Of a stretch of 64,000 nt of DNA, positions 7,311 through 17,760 are shown piece after piece (within the stretch, counting starts at the first letter, position 1; each line of letters starts with the position of its first letter). The position numbers were made by a program, and so were the translations under genes. The stretch comes from Microbacteriaceae bacterium (GTDB taxonomy: Bacteria > Actinomycetota > Actinomycetes > Actinomycetales > Microbacteriaceae): positions 124,001 to 188,000 of the forward strand of contig JAODMT010000020.1 in the NCBI GenBank assembly GCA_025464975.1. The letters are read 5' to 3'. Below the pieces are notes generated by a model, which saw only the letters and a program-made list of their open reading frames with translations, made no database searches and was not told the DNA's origin.

Positions 7311-10300
7311 ATGTTCAAAAAGATCCTCGTGGCCAACCGTGGCGAAATCGCCATTCGTGCCTTTCGCGCCGCCTATGAGCTTGGCGCGCAGACCGTAGCC
7401 GTGTTCCCGTACGAGGATCGCAACTCGATGCACCGGCTGAAGGCCGACGAGGCGTACCAGATCGGCGAGCCGGGTCATCCGGTGCGGGCGTACCTCGACG
7501 TGTCCGAGATCATCCGGGTCGCGCTCGAGTGCGGCGCGGACGCCATCTATCCCGGATACGGGTTCCTCTCCGAGAACCCGGAACTGGCCGAAGCGGCCGC
7601 AGCAGCCGGGATCACCTTCATCGGTCCGGGCCAACACGTGCTCGAGATGGCGGGAAACAAGGTCACAGCCAAGGAACACGCCATTTCCGCTGGCGTCCCC
7701 GTTCTGGCTTCGACCCCGGCCTCACAGGACCTTGACGAGCTGCTTGCCGGAGCCGCGGCCATCGGGTTCCCCATCTTCGCGAAGGCCGTCGCCGGTGGCG
7801 GCGGCCGGGGGATGCGCCGGGTCGAGAGACAAGAAGACCTCCGGGCTGCGCTGGTCGAGGCGATGCGCGAAGCGGACAGCGCGTTCGGCGACCCGACCAT
7901 GTTTCTCGAGCAGGCCGTAGTCAGACCACGCCACATCGAGGTGCAGATTCTCGCCGACGGGACCGGCGAGACGGTCCACCTATTCGAACGCGACTGCTCG
8001 GTTCAGCGCCGACACCAGAAGGTTGTCGAGATCGCGCCGGCCCCGAACCTCGACGAGAACGTCCGTCAGGCGATGTACCGGGATGCCATCGCGTTCGCGA
8101 AGTCGATCGGCTACGTCAACGCCGGCACAGTCGAGTTTCTGCTCGACACCGCGGGGGAGCGCAAGGGGCAGCACGTCTTCATCGAGATGAACCCGCGCAT
8201 TCAGGTGGAACACACTGTCACCGAGGAAGTCACCGACATCGACCTCGTGCAGTCCCAGATGCGGATCGCCTTCGGCCAGACGCTCAAGGAACTCGGGCTG
8301 CAGCAGGGCGACATCCACCTGCGCGGAGCCGCGCTGCAGTGCCGCATCACCACGGAGGACCCCACTGCCGGCTTCCGGCCGGACACCGGAAAGATCACGA
8401 CCTACCGGTCTCCCGGCGGCGGCGGAATTCGCCTCGACGGCGGCACCATCGACCCGGGCACCCAGATCAGCCCACACTTCGATTCGATGCTGGTCAAGAT
8501 GACCTGCCGCGGTCGCGACTTCGCGGCGGCAGTGGCACGGGCCAAGCGCGGACTCGCGGAGTTCCGCATCCGCGGTGTCTCCACAAACATTCCGTTTCTT
8601 CAGGCCGTGCTCGATGACCCGTCCTTCCAGGCCGGCGACCTCAGCACGTCGTTCATCGAGGAGCGGCCGCAACTCTTTCAGACCCCCCAGTCCAAGGACC
8701 GCGGCACCAAGATCCTCAACTGGCTCGCGGATGTCACGGTCAATCAGCCGAACGGCGACGGTGCTGGGATCATCAGCCCGGCCCTGAAGCTCCCGTCGAT
8801 CGACCTCAGCGCACCCGCCCCGGCGGGCTCCCGTCAGCGGCTCCTCGAACTGGGCCCGGTTGGCTTCGCCTCCGCGCTTCGAGCACAGACCGCCCTCGCG
8901 GTCACCGAAACGACCTTCCGGGACGCACACCAGTCCCTGCTCGCCACCAGGGTGCGTACCAAGGATCTGGTGGCCGTCGCCCCGTACGTGGCGCGGATGA
9001 CGCCCGAACTGTTCTCGGTCGAGGCCTGGGGCGGTGCGACCTACGACGTCGCGCTGCGCTTCCTCGGCGAGGACCCGTGGGATCGTCTCTCCGCTCTGCG
9101 CGAGAGCCTCCCGAACATTGCCATTCAGATGCTCCTGCGCGGCCGAAACACCGTCGGCTACACCCCGTATCCCACCGAGGTGACTGACGCGTTTGTGCGC
9201 GAGGCCGCGGCGACCGGTGTGGACATTTTCCGTATCTTCGACGCCCTCAATGACATCTCGCAGATGCGACCGGCGATCGACGCGGTGCTGGAGACGGGGG
9301 TATCGGTCGCCGAGGTGGCCCTGTGCTACACGGGAGACCTGCTCAACCCGGCCGAAGACCTGTACACGCTCGACTACTACCTGCGGCTCGCCGAGCAGAT
9401 CGTCGACGCCGGCGCCCACATCATCGCGATCAAGGACATGGCGGGACTGTTGCGCGCGAGCGCCGCCGAGACCCTTGTCACCGCGCTTCGCGACCGTTTC
9501 GACCTCCCGGTTCACGTGCACACCCACGACACCGCCGGCGGGCAGCTCGCGACCCTACTGGCCGCGAGCCGGGCAGGTGCGGACGCCGTTGACGTGGCGA
9601 GTGCTCCGATGGCCGGCACGACGAGCCAGCCTTCGGCATCCGCTCTCGTCGCTGCGCTTGCCCACACGGAGCGCGACACCGGCCTCTCGCTTGAGGCGGT
9701 CTCCGACCTCGAACCGTACTGGGAGGCCGTGCGGCACGCCTACAGGCCGTTCGAGTCCGGACTCGCCGGGCCGACCGGCCGGGTCTACAATCACGAGATT
9801 CCGGGCGGCCAGCTCTCGAACCTTCGGCAGCAGGCAATTGCGCTCGGTCTCGGCGACCAATTCGAGAAAATCGAAGACCTCTACGCGGCCGCAAGTCGCC
9901 TTCTCGGTCGACCGCCGAAGGTCACTCCGTCGTCGAAGGTGGTTGGCGACCTCGCGCTGGCTCTCGCCGCGGCGAACGCCGACCCGGCCGACTTCGAGCA
10001 GAATCCGCAGAAGTATGACATTCCCGATTCGGTCGTTGGCTTCATGGCCGGCGAGCTCGGGGACCTGCCCGGAGGATGGCCCGAGCCGTTCCGCAGCAAG
10101 GTGCTCGAGGGAAGAACTGTCAAGGTCGGCGTCGAGTCGATCACCGACGAGGACCGAGCCGGCCTCTCGGGCGACGCGTCGACACGCCGTTCGACCCTCA
10201 ACCGTCTGCTGTTTCCCGCCCCGACCAAACAATTCGAGGCCATACGTGAGCAATACGGCGACCTCTCGGTGGTCGACACCGTCGATTACCTCTACGGCCT

Positions 10301-10715
10301 CCGCCAGGGGCAGGAACACGTCGTCACCATTGAGAAGGGCGTGAGCCTGTTCGTCGGCCTCGAGGCGATCGGGGACGCGGATGCCAAGGGCATGCGCACC
10401 GTGATGACGGTGATCAACGGGCAAATGCGTCCCGTCTTCTCCCGCGATCGCGGCATCGCAGTCGACTCGAAGGCGGCGGAGAAGGCTGACCCGACCAAGC
10501 CGGGTCAGGTTGCCGCTCCATTCTCCGGGGTCGTGACGATGCAGGTTGCCGAGGGTGACACTGTCGTCGCAGGCCAGAGCGTCGCATCGATCGAGGCGAT
10601 GAAGATGGAGGCTGCGATCACGGTACCGGTTGGTGGCACCGTCGCACGGGTGGCAATTCCCAGCACCCAACAGGTGGACGCCGGCGATCTGCTTCTCGAG
10701 GTGCGAACGGGCTGA
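7311..10715 (+). CDS. pyc: Pyruvate carboxylase
   Basis: 1134 aa; biotin carboxylase N-terminus (FKKILVANRGEIAIRAFRAAYELG), carboxyltransferase domain, EAMKMEA biotin site. Confidence 0.97.
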   Translation: MFKKILVANRGEIAIRAFRAAYELGAQTVAVFPYEDRNSMHRLKADEAYQIGEPGHPVRAYLDVSEIIRVALECGADAIYPGYGFLSENPELAEAAAAAGITFIGPGQHVLEMAGNKVTAKEHAISAGVPVLASTPASQDLDELLAGAAAIGFPIFAKAVAGGGGRGMRRVERQEDLRAALVEAMREADSAFGDPTMFLEQAVVRPRHIEVQILADGTGETVHLFERDCSVQRRHQKVVEIAPAPNLDENVRQAMYRDAIAFAKSIGYVNAGTVEFLLDTAGERKGQHVFIEMNPRIQVEHTVTEEVTDIDLVQSQMRIAFGQTLKELGLQQGDIHLRGAALQCRITTEDPTAGFRPDTGKITTYRSPGGGGIRLDGGTIDPGTQISPHFDSMLVKMTCRGRDFAAAVARAKRGLAEFRIRGVSTNIPFLQAVLDDPSFQAGDLSTSFIEERPQLFQTPQSKDRGTKILNWLADVTVNQPNGDGAGIISPALKLPSIDLSAPAPAGSRQRLLELGPVGFASALRAQTALAVTETTFRDAHQSLLATRVRTKDLVAVAPYVARMTPELFSVEAWGGATYDVALRFLGEDPWDRLSALRESLPNIAIQMLLRGRNTVGYTPYPTEVTDAFVREAAATGVDIFRIFDALNDISQMRPAIDAVLETGVSVAEVALCYTGDLLNPAEDLYTLDYYLRLAEQIVDAGAHIIAIKDMAGLLRASAAETLVTALRDRFDLPVHVHTHDTAGGQLATLLAASRAGADAVDVASAPMAGTTSQPSASALVAALAHTERDTGLSLEAVSDLEPYWEAVRHAYRPFESGLAGPTGRVYNHEIPGGQLSNLRQQAIALGLGDQFEKIEDLYAAASRLLGRPPKVTPSSKVVGDLALALAAANADPADFEQNPQKYDIPDSVVGFMAGELGDLPGGWPEPFRSKVLEGRTVKVGVESITDEDRAGLSGDASTRRSTLNRLLFPAPTKQFEAIREQYGDLSVVDTVDYLYGLRQGQEHVVTIEKGVSLFVGLEAIGDADAKGMRTVMTVINGQMRPVFSRDRGIAVDSKAAEKADPTKPGQVAAPFSGVVTMQVAEGDTVVAGQSVASIEAMKMEAAITVPVGGTVARVAIPSTQQVDAGDLLLEVRTG

Positions 10716-10802
10716 TCTGTCGTACGCTCTCCCCAAGGGGAGGGCAATGGAGCCCTCGGGGTAAACTGTAGGGTTCCCATTCAACGGAAGGCGTCGCAAG
10801 TC

Positions 10803-12101
10803 ATGGCAACCAGCAGGGAATTGGGCGAGCGAGACTCGAACCCCGACTCCGACCTCGCCGAAGGTACCGTGGACAACCTCGCCGCGAAACTGCCGGAGAG
10901 CCTCACGATCGAGGTGAGCCTCCCGACGACGATTCACGCGGCGCCGGAGGACGAGCTCGCCGTGGCGATCGTTGAGGTTCCCATAGACCCGGGCCAGGTC
11001 GAGGTAATTCAGCCGACAACGACATCGATCCCGGTTTCTGCGCCGGAGCGCGTGCCGGTTCCCGAGCCGCAAGCACAGCACATCCCGGAACTGCCGACCA
11101 ACGACGATCGCGCACTCAGCCGCCGCGACCGGATGCGCGGGGACATTGCTACCGGGCCGGAAGCGGCCAACATGCTCACGGCGGATCGGCTGATCGAGCG
11201 GAAGAGAAACACCCGGAGTAGGCCGGAGGGCGGCTGGAACGCGTTCCTCTATGGGCTTACTCTGCACCTCGTTAACCTGGGGGATTCCCCGAAGGTGCGG
11301 GCACGGAAGGCGCTCGAGGCTCGGGTGGACAAGAAGTTCGAGGGCGGCGCCCGTTTCGTTCCGGTGCTCACCCGCAAGGGGGGAGTCGGCAAGACGACTA
11401 TCACCGCACTGCTCGGGATGGCACTGTCCGAGATTCGTGAGGATCGAATCATCGCGATCGACGCGAACCCGGACCGCGGGACGCTGTCCGAGCGGGTCAA
11501 CAAGCAGACACGGTCGACGGTGCGCGACCTCGTCACCCTCGCTCCGACAATCAACAGCTTCAACGACTTCACCGCAATGGTGTCCCGGGATGAGACGCGG
11601 CTCGACATCCTCGCCTCCGACACCGACCCGCTGCTCTCGGAGGCATTTGACGAGAACGATTACAACGTCGTCGCGGATCTTGCCGCTCGTTTCTACTCGA
11701 TCGTGCTCACCGATTGCGGCACCGGAATCGTGCACTCGGTCATGCGCGCGACCCTCCAGCGCGCCGACGCGGTCGTGATCGTCTCCGGCGGAAGCGTCGA
11801 CGAGGCACGACTGGCGTCCGAGACTCTTACCTGGCTCGAGGCGAACGGCTATCAGGACCTCGTGAAGAATGCGGTGGTCGCTCTCAACACGGCCACGCAA
11901 GGCACCAACCTGGTGAAGCTCGAGGAGATCGAAGCCCACTTCAAGTCCCGGGTGCGCGAGATCGTGCGGATTCCGTATGACCCGCAGCTTGCCGCCGGCT
12001 CGGTCATCAACTACAAGGACCTCAAGCCGTTGACCCGGGCATCCGCAACGGAGCTCGCGGCCCTCGTGACCGACGGCCTTCCCGTTCGTCAGGGTGCCTG
12101 A
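10803..12101 (+). CDS. MinD/ParA-like ATPase of the EspI (T7SS-associated) type with acidic/Pro-rich N-terminus
   Basis: RPEGGWNAFLYGLTLHLVNLGDSP then LTRKGGVGKTTITALLGMAL, IAIDANPDRGTLSERV, LTDCGTGIVHSVM. Confidence 0.8.
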   Translation: MATSRELGERDSNPDSDLAEGTVDNLAAKLPESLTIEVSLPTTIHAAPEDELAVAIVEVPIDPGQVEVIQPTTTSIPVSAPERVPVPEPQAQHIPELPTNDDRALSRRDRMRGDIATGPEAANMLTADRLIERKRNTRSRPEGGWNAFLYGLTLHLVNLGDSPKVRARKALEARVDKKFEGGARFVPVLTRKGGVGKTTITALLGMALSEIREDRIIAIDANPDRGTLSERVNKQTRSTVRDLVTLAPTINSFNDFTAMVSRDETRLDILASDTDPLLSEAFDENDYNVVADLAARFYSIVLTDCGTGIVHSVMRATLQRADAVVIVSGGSVDEARLASETLTWLEANGYQDLVKNAVVALNTATQGTNLVKLEEIEAHFKSRVREIVRIPYDPQLAAGSVINYKDLKPLTRASATELAALVTDGLPVRQGA

Positions 12102-13524
12102 GCGCGACGGCTCGGCGGAGCCACTCGTCTTTGACCTCGTCATCGTCGGCGGGGGATCGGGAAACTCGATCATCAACCGCGAATTTTCGCACCTGTCGAT
12201 CGCCCTCATCGACGACGGGGAACACTTCGGCGGCACCTGCCTCAACGCCGGTTGCATCCCGACGAAGATGTTGGTTCATGTCGCCGATGTCACGGCCGAC
12301 GCGGCGGATGCGGCGCCGCTCGGCGCCACCATCCCGGACGCGGTGGTCGACTGGCCGGCGATCCGGCATCGCGTCTTCGGACGAACCGATCGGGTGAGCG
12401 AAGCCGGTTTCCGCAACCGCGACGAGAAGATCCCGAACGTGACCGTGTTCCGCGAGAGCTTCCGGTTCGAGAGCCTGCACGAGCTCGTGAGCACGAGCGG
12501 TCTTCGCGTCCACGGCCACCGGGTGGTCATCGCCGCCGGATCGCGGCCGCGTGAGCTCGACGTCGACCTTGAGCCGGGTCCCGACCTCCACGACTCCACG
12601 TCGATCATGCGCATCGCAGAACTGCCCGAGTCTCTCGTCATCCTTGGCGGCGGGGCGGTTGCCGTCGAATTCGCGCACGTGTTCTCCGCCATGGGAGTGC
12701 GGGTCACTCAGGTCGCGAGGGCCCCCCGATTGCTCGACGGGCTCGACGCGGACGTTGCGGCGGCGTTCACCGCGCGGGCCGCGACCCAATGGGCGGTCGT
12801 CACCGGGGCAAACGTGCGCTCCATCGACCGAGCGGATGCGCTCACGGTGCGGCTCGACACCGGCGAAACGATTGTCGCCTCCGCCGTGCTCGTGGCGGTC
12901 GGACGTGTCTCCAACACGGATGTGCTCGGCCTCGGCTCACTCGAAGTCGATCTGCATCCGGATGGGCGTATCGCCGTCGACGACGAGCAACGTGTTCTCT
13001 CCGACGGCACCCCAATCGAGGGCGTCTTCGCGCTCGGTGACGTGTCGTCGGCCTGGCAGCTCAAACACGTTGCCAACCACGAGGCGCGTGTGGTTCAGCA
13101 CAATCTGCTCAATCCCGAGAACCGCATCGGCGGTGCGCCCGGTCCCGTGCCCGCCGCGATCTTCAGCAGGCCGCAGGTCGCTCACTTCGGTCTTACCGAG
13201 CGGGACGCGCCCGGGGCCGTCGTGATCACTCGCGACTACTCGACGACCGCCTGGGGCTGGGCGCTCGAAGACACCTCGAGCTTCTGCAAGCTTGTCATCG
13301 ATCCTGACACCGGCCGCCTTCTGGGTGCCCATGTGATCGGACCCGAAGCCAGCACGCTCATCCAACCTCTGGTCATGGCGGCGAGCCTCGGCCTGTCCGT
13401 CCGCGGCCTTGCGAGGTCGATGTATTGGCCGCACCCATCCGCGACGGAGATCGTGGAGAATGCTCTGCTAGACGCGGAGTCGAAGCTTGACCAGATCGCA
13501 CAGAAAGTGAGCACGAAAGTATGA
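12094..13524 (+). CDS. mtr: Mycothione reductase
   Basis: GGTCLNAGCIPTKMLVH redox motif, FAD/NAD domains, C-terminal MYWPHPSATEIVENALL. Confidence 0.9.
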   Translation: MPERDGSAEPLVFDLVIVGGGSGNSIINREFSHLSIALIDDGEHFGGTCLNAGCIPTKMLVHVADVTADAADAAPLGATIPDAVVDWPAIRHRVFGRTDRVSEAGFRNRDEKIPNVTVFRESFRFESLHELVSTSGLRVHGHRVVIAAGSRPRELDVDLEPGPDLHDSTSIMRIAELPESLVILGGGAVAVEFAHVFSAMGVRVTQVARAPRLLDGLDADVAAAFTARAATQWAVVTGANVRSIDRADALTVRLDTGETIVASAVLVAVGRVSNTDVLGLGSLEVDLHPDGRIAVDDEQRVLSDGTPIEGVFALGDVSSAWQLKHVANHEARVVQHNLLNPENRIGGAPGPVPAAIFSRPQVAHFGLTERDAPGAVVITRDYSTTAWGWALEDTSSFCKLVIDPDTGRLLGAHVIGPEASTLIQPLVMAASLGLSVRGLARSMYWPHPSATEIVENALLDAESKLDQIAQKVSTKV

Positions 13525-14009
13525 CCGAGCGACAGATCCGGATTTTCGGCGATCCCGTGCTGAAGACCGTATCCGACCCGATCACACCCACCGATGACGT
13601 GACCGGTCTCATCGAGGACCTCATCGACACCGTAAAAGTGCCCGGCCGGGCGGGCGTCGCTGCGCCGCAGATCGGGGTCAACCAACGAGCCTTCAGCTAC
13701 AACATCGACGGCAAGATCGGGTACATCATCAACCCGGTGCTCGTCGAGGTGTCTGGCGAACCGGATCTCGTCGACGAGGGGTGCCTATCGGTGCCCGGGT
13801 TCTACTTCGAGAGGTTGCGTTACCCGTTCGCACGAGTCACCGGCGTCGACCTCGAGGGAAACGCGATCGAGCTCAGCGGCGACGGCGTCATGGCGCAAGC
13901 GCTGCAGCATGAAACCGACCACCTCGATGGCAAGCTCTACATCGAGGGACTCGAGAAGGATCTTCGGCGCGAGGCGATGCGCGCGATCCGGGAATCGTCC
14001 TGGTTTTAG
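13521..14009 (+). CDS. def: Peptide deformylase
   Basis: GVAAPQIG, EGCLSVPG, QHETDHLDG motifs. Confidence 0.95.
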   Translation: MTERQIRIFGDPVLKTVSDPITPTDDVTGLIEDLIDTVKVPGRAGVAAPQIGVNQRAFSYNIDGKIGYIINPVLVEVSGEPDLVDEGCLSVPGFYFERLRYPFARVTGVDLEGNAIELSGDGVMAQALQHETDHLDGKLYIEGLEKDLRREAMRAIRESSWF

Positions 14010-14026
14010 CCGATCGCCTCGCGTCC

Positions 14027-15847
14027 CTACAGGGTGATCCCCTCGGTCGCCGGTGAGGTCGCGTACATGTCGTCGATGGCGCCCGCGAAGTCCTGCACAA
14101 TGACGTTGCGCTTGATACTGAGTTTCGGCGTGAGGTGCCCGCTCGCCTCGGTCAGTTCGTTCGGCAGGATCACAAACCGGCGGATCGACTCGGCGCGGGA
14201 GACCGTCGAGTTTGCCGCATCCACCGCTCGCTGAATCTCGGCGAGCACCTTCGCGTTTTTCGCCGCATCCTCGATCGACATGCCACCGGTCTCGCCGTTG
14301 TGCGTGAGCCACACCGGAAGCATCTCGCGGTCGAGGGTGATGATGGCGGAGATGTACGGCCTCTGCTCGCCGACAACGATCACCTGGTCGATGATCGGAT
14401 TAGCCCGAATGGGATCCTCCAGCTGAGCGGGGGCAACATTCTTCCCGCCGGCCGTAACGATGATCTCCTTCTTGCGACCGGTGATTGTCAGGTAGCCCTG
14501 CTCATCGAACTCACCGAGGTCGCCGGTCTTGAACCAGTCGCCGTCGAAGACCTTCGCGGTCTCCTCGGGATTCTTCCAGTAGCCGGCGAAGACGTTGACA
14601 CCCTTGGCCTGGATCTCCCCGTCATCGGCGATGCGCACCGACACGCCTGGCAGCGGCGGACCGACCTTTCCGATCTGGAAGTTCGACGGAATGTTGACCG
14701 AAATGGGCGCGGTCGTCTCGGTGAGTCCGTACCCCTCGAGGATGGTGATGCCGAGGCTGCGGTAGAAATGGCCGAGCCGAAGCCCGAGGGGGGCGGAACC
14801 GGAGACGGCAAACTTGACGTTGCCTCCCATCGCCGCCCGGATCTTGGACAGGACAAGCCGGTCCAGCACAGCGAACTGCAACCGAAGTTTGAGCGGCACC
14901 GTGCCGGCATCGAGGGCCTTCGAGTGCGCGATCGCGACGTCGGCCGCGGTGCGGAAAATACGGCCTTTCCCGCCGGCCTCTGCCTTTTGCTCGGACGAGT
15001 TGTAGACCTTCTCGAACACTCGCGGCACGGCGAGCAGGAAGGTCGGCTTGAACGACGCCATCGCCGACAGCAACTGCTTCGCGTCCGGCTGGTGCCCCAC
15101 CTTGACTCCGCCGTGCACGCAGAGCACCGCAATGAACCGGGCGAAGATGTGTGCGGTGGTGATGAAAAGGAGCGTGGTCGACTGGGTGTTGACGACCTCG
15201 GGGATCGCCTTCGCGGCGTTGCGCACAAGCTCGACGAAGTTGGAGTGGGTGAGGATGCAGCCCTTCGGGCGTCCGGTTGTTCCCGCCGTGTAGATAAGGG
15301 TCGCGAGGTCCGAGCCTTTCGCGATCACCCGCCGGCGTTCGATCTCCTCGTCGGGAACGCCCGTCCCAAGGGCGGCGAGCTTGTCGAGATCGCCGAGGTC
15401 GATCTGCCAGGCGTTGCGGATGAGTGGAAGATCGGCGCGAACCTCATCGAAGCGTGCGAAGTGATCTGGCGTCTCGGTGATCATGGCGATCGCCCCCGAG
15501 TCGGAGAGGTTCCACTGCACCTGACCCGGGGAGGAGGTTTCGTACACGGGAACGAGAACGGCGCCGGCGAACCAGGTGGCGAAATCGATGAGGGTCCACT
15601 CGTAGCGGGTCTTGCACATCAACCCGATCTTGTCGCCGGGCTGGATGCCGGAGGCAACGAGCCCCTTCGCGAGCGCCACGACCTGACGAAGGAACTCTGA
15701 AGCGGAGACATCCGTCCATCCGCCCGTCGGCGTCGGCCGCGCGAACAACGCAAGGTCCGGGGTTTCGCTCACGCGCTCGACAAGGAGGTCGGTCGCGTTT
15801 GCCTCGGGGTCGGCTTTCACAACTGCGGGTGCGTCGAACTGTTTCAC
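14027..15847 (-). CDS. Long-chain acyl-CoA/AMP-dependent ligase (FadD15-like)
   Basis: LIYTAGTTGRPKGCILTHSN, EGYGLTETTAPIS, TGDLGEFDEQGYLTITGRKKEIIVTAGGKNV. Confidence 0.92.
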   Translation of the reverse strand: MKQFDAPAVVKADPEANATDLLVERVSETPDLALFARPTPTGGWTDVSASEFLRQVVALAKGLVASGIQPGDKIGLMCKTRYEWTLIDFATWFAGAVLVPVYETSSPGQVQWNLSDSGAIAMITETPDHFARFDEVRADLPLIRNAWQIDLGDLDKLAALGTGVPDEEIERRRVIAKGSDLATLIYTAGTTGRPKGCILTHSNFVELVRNAAKAIPEVVNTQSTTLLFITTAHIFARFIAVLCVHGGVKVGHQPDAKQLLSAMASFKPTFLLAVPRVFEKVYNSSEQKAEAGGKGRIFRTAADVAIAHSKALDAGTVPLKLRLQFAVLDRLVLSKIRAAMGGNVKFAVSGSAPLGLRLGHFYRSLGITILEGYGLTETTAPISVNIPSNFQIGKVGPPLPGVSVRIADDGEIQAKGVNVFAGYWKNPEETAKVFDGDWFKTGDLGEFDEQGYLTITGRKKEIIVTAGGKNVAPAQLEDPIRANPIIDQVIVVGEQRPYISAIITLDREMLPVWLTHNGETGGMSIEDAAKNAKVLAEIQRAVDAANSTVSRAESIRRFVILPNELTEASGHLTPKLSIKRNVIVQDFAGAIDDMYATSPATEGITL

Positions 15848-16002
15848 GGCAACTCCTTCGGCACCGGTTGGATATCTGCCTCAAGACTAACCGTGCGGGC
15901 GGCAGCGCGAGGCGATGGCCCCCGCGTTCCCTAAACTCATAGGTAGTACCACCCCAATAAAGAAGATTCATCGTTCGTCCCGCGACAGAAATAGGTTCTC
16001 CC

Positions 16003-16950
16003 GTGCACGCAATCGGAATCGACATTGGCGGAACCAAGATTGCCGGGGCGCTCGTATCCGACCTTGGCGAGATCGTCGCCGAGGACAGGGTCGCAACACC
16101 CACCTCGAACTCCGACGCCATCATCGACGTCGTCGTCGCGATGATTGAGAAGCTCAGCGATGGGCAGGATGTCGCGGCCGCCGGTGTCGCAGCTCCCGGG
16201 TTCATCGACGCCGCGCAATCGACCGTCTACTACACACCCAACATCAGTTGGCGCCACGAACCGCTGCGCGATCGGTTGACCAAGCGGCTCGACCTCGCCA
16301 TTACCATCGACAACGACGCCAACGCCGCCGGCTGGGCCGAGTTCCGTTTCGGGGCCGGGCGTCTGGTGAGTGACATGACCATGCTGACGATCGGAACCGG
16401 CGTCGGTGGCGCCATCGTGACCCAGGACAGGCTCTTTCGTGGCGGGTTCGGCGCCGGCGCCGAGCTCGGTCACATGAGGGTCGTGCCGGATGGGCTTCCG
16501 TGCGGGTGTGGCGCACACGGCTGCATCGAACAGTACGGCTCCGGTCGTGCACTGCTCCGGATGGCGAACGCGATCGCGGATGTGGGCGGAATCGGCCTCG
16601 GACTCGCAACAGTTCGCGAGCAGCGTGGCACACTCACCGGGCCGGACGTCGCCGCGTTGATCGTTGACGGCGACCCCGGCGCGCTCCAGGCCCTTCGCGA
16701 ACTCGGCGGATGGCTCGGCCAGGCCTGCGCTTCGCTCAGCGCTGTGCTCGATCCCCAGATCTTCGTCATCGGCGGCGGGGTCGCGGTGGCGGGCGATCTG
16801 CTTCTCGACCCGATTCGCGAGTCCTACCTCACTCATTTGCCGGCGCGGGGATTCCACCCCGAGCCGGAGTTCGTCATCGCGGAGCTGGTCAACGATGCCG
16901 GCGTGGTCGGGGCGGCAGATCTGGCGCGACTGCACGCCGAGACCCGCTGA
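16003..16950 (+). CDS. ROK-family glucokinase
   Basis: AIGIDIGGTKIAGALV; ROK zinc motif HMRVVPDGLPCGCGAHGCIEQYGSG. Confidence 0.92.
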   Translation: MHAIGIDIGGTKIAGALVSDLGEIVAEDRVATPTSNSDAIIDVVVAMIEKLSDGQDVAAAGVAAPGFIDAAQSTVYYTPNISWRHEPLRDRLTKRLDLAITIDNDANAAGWAEFRFGAGRLVSDMTMLTIGTGVGGAIVTQDRLFRGGFGAGAELGHMRVVPDGLPCGCGAHGCIEQYGSGRALLRMANAIADVGGIGLGLATVREQRGTLTGPDVAALIVDGDPGALQALRELGGWLGQACASLSAVLDPQIFVIGGGVAVAGDLLLDPIRESYLTHLPARGFHPEPEFVIAELVNDAGVVGAADLARLHAETR

Positions 16951-17000
16951 GCTGCGGCTGAGCCGGTAGAGTTGATCGATCTCGGAGGGAGACAGATCCG

Positions 17001-17690
17001 ATGTTCTACTGGTTCATGAAAAATCTGGTCGCCGGACCAATTCTCAAGACCGCGTTCCGCCCGTGGGTGACCGGACACGAGAACATCCCCAAGTCCGGGG
17101 GAGTGATCATGGCGAGCAATCACCTCTCCTTCATCGACTCGGTGTTCCTGCCCCTCGTGATGGACCGGCAGATCAGCTTCCTGGCCAAGAGCGACTACTA
17201 CACCGCGCGCGGGCTCAAGGGCTGGTTCACGAAGACGTTCCTCAAGGCAACCGGGATGATTCCGATCGACCGTTCCGGCGGCAAGGCGTCCGAGGCCTCG
17301 CTGCAGACCGGTCTGAGCGTCCTCGCCCGCGGTGAGGTACTCGGTATCTATCCCGAGGGCACCCGGAGCCCCGACGGCCGGCTCTACCGCGGACGCACCG
17401 GGGTCGCGCGGATGATTCTGGAGGCCGGTGTTCCGGTGGTGCCGGTGGCCATGATCGACACCGAGAAGGTCATGCCGATCGGTAAGCGGCTTCCCAAAGT
17501 CCGCCGCATCGGGATTGTGATCGGCGAACCGCTCGACTTCTCCCGGTTCGAGGGGATGGAGGGCGACCGCTTCATCCTCCGCTCCATCACCGACGAAATC
17601 ATGTACGAGCTCGACCGGCTTAGCGGCCAGGAATATGTCGACGTCTACGCGACTTCGGTAAAGGAGAAGCAAGCTTCGGCCAGCCGCTAG
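17001..17690 (+). CDS. plsC: 1-acyl-sn-glycerol-3-phosphate acyltransferase
   Basis: SNHLSFIDS (H-x4-D) and YPEGTRSPDGRLYRGRTG. Confidence 0.9.
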   Translation: MFYWFMKNLVAGPILKTAFRPWVTGHENIPKSGGVIMASNHLSFIDSVFLPLVMDRQISFLAKSDYYTARGLKGWFTKTFLKATGMIPIDRSGGKASEASLQTGLSVLARGEVLGIYPEGTRSPDGRLYRGRTGVARMILEAGVPVVPVAMIDTEKVMPIGKRLPKVRRIGIVIGEPLDFSRFEGMEGDRFILRSITDEIMYELDRLSGQEYVDVYATSVKEKQASASR

Positions 17691-17760
17691 GCTGATATTT
17701 TGGGCGATCCGTCCATGGAATAACGAAGTCCTTCCCCCGCATCAGAGGAAACCCCAGCCT

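Noticed and set aside
7980-9527. 515-aa minus-strand ORF opposite pyc
   Set aside because: Same GC-codon-bias artefact; no domain recognised.
9555-12257. 900-aa open frame on the minus strand opposite pyc and the EspI-like gene
   Set aside because: Antisense mirror frame in high-GC coding DNA; overlaps two strongly supported genes and shows no recognisable domain.
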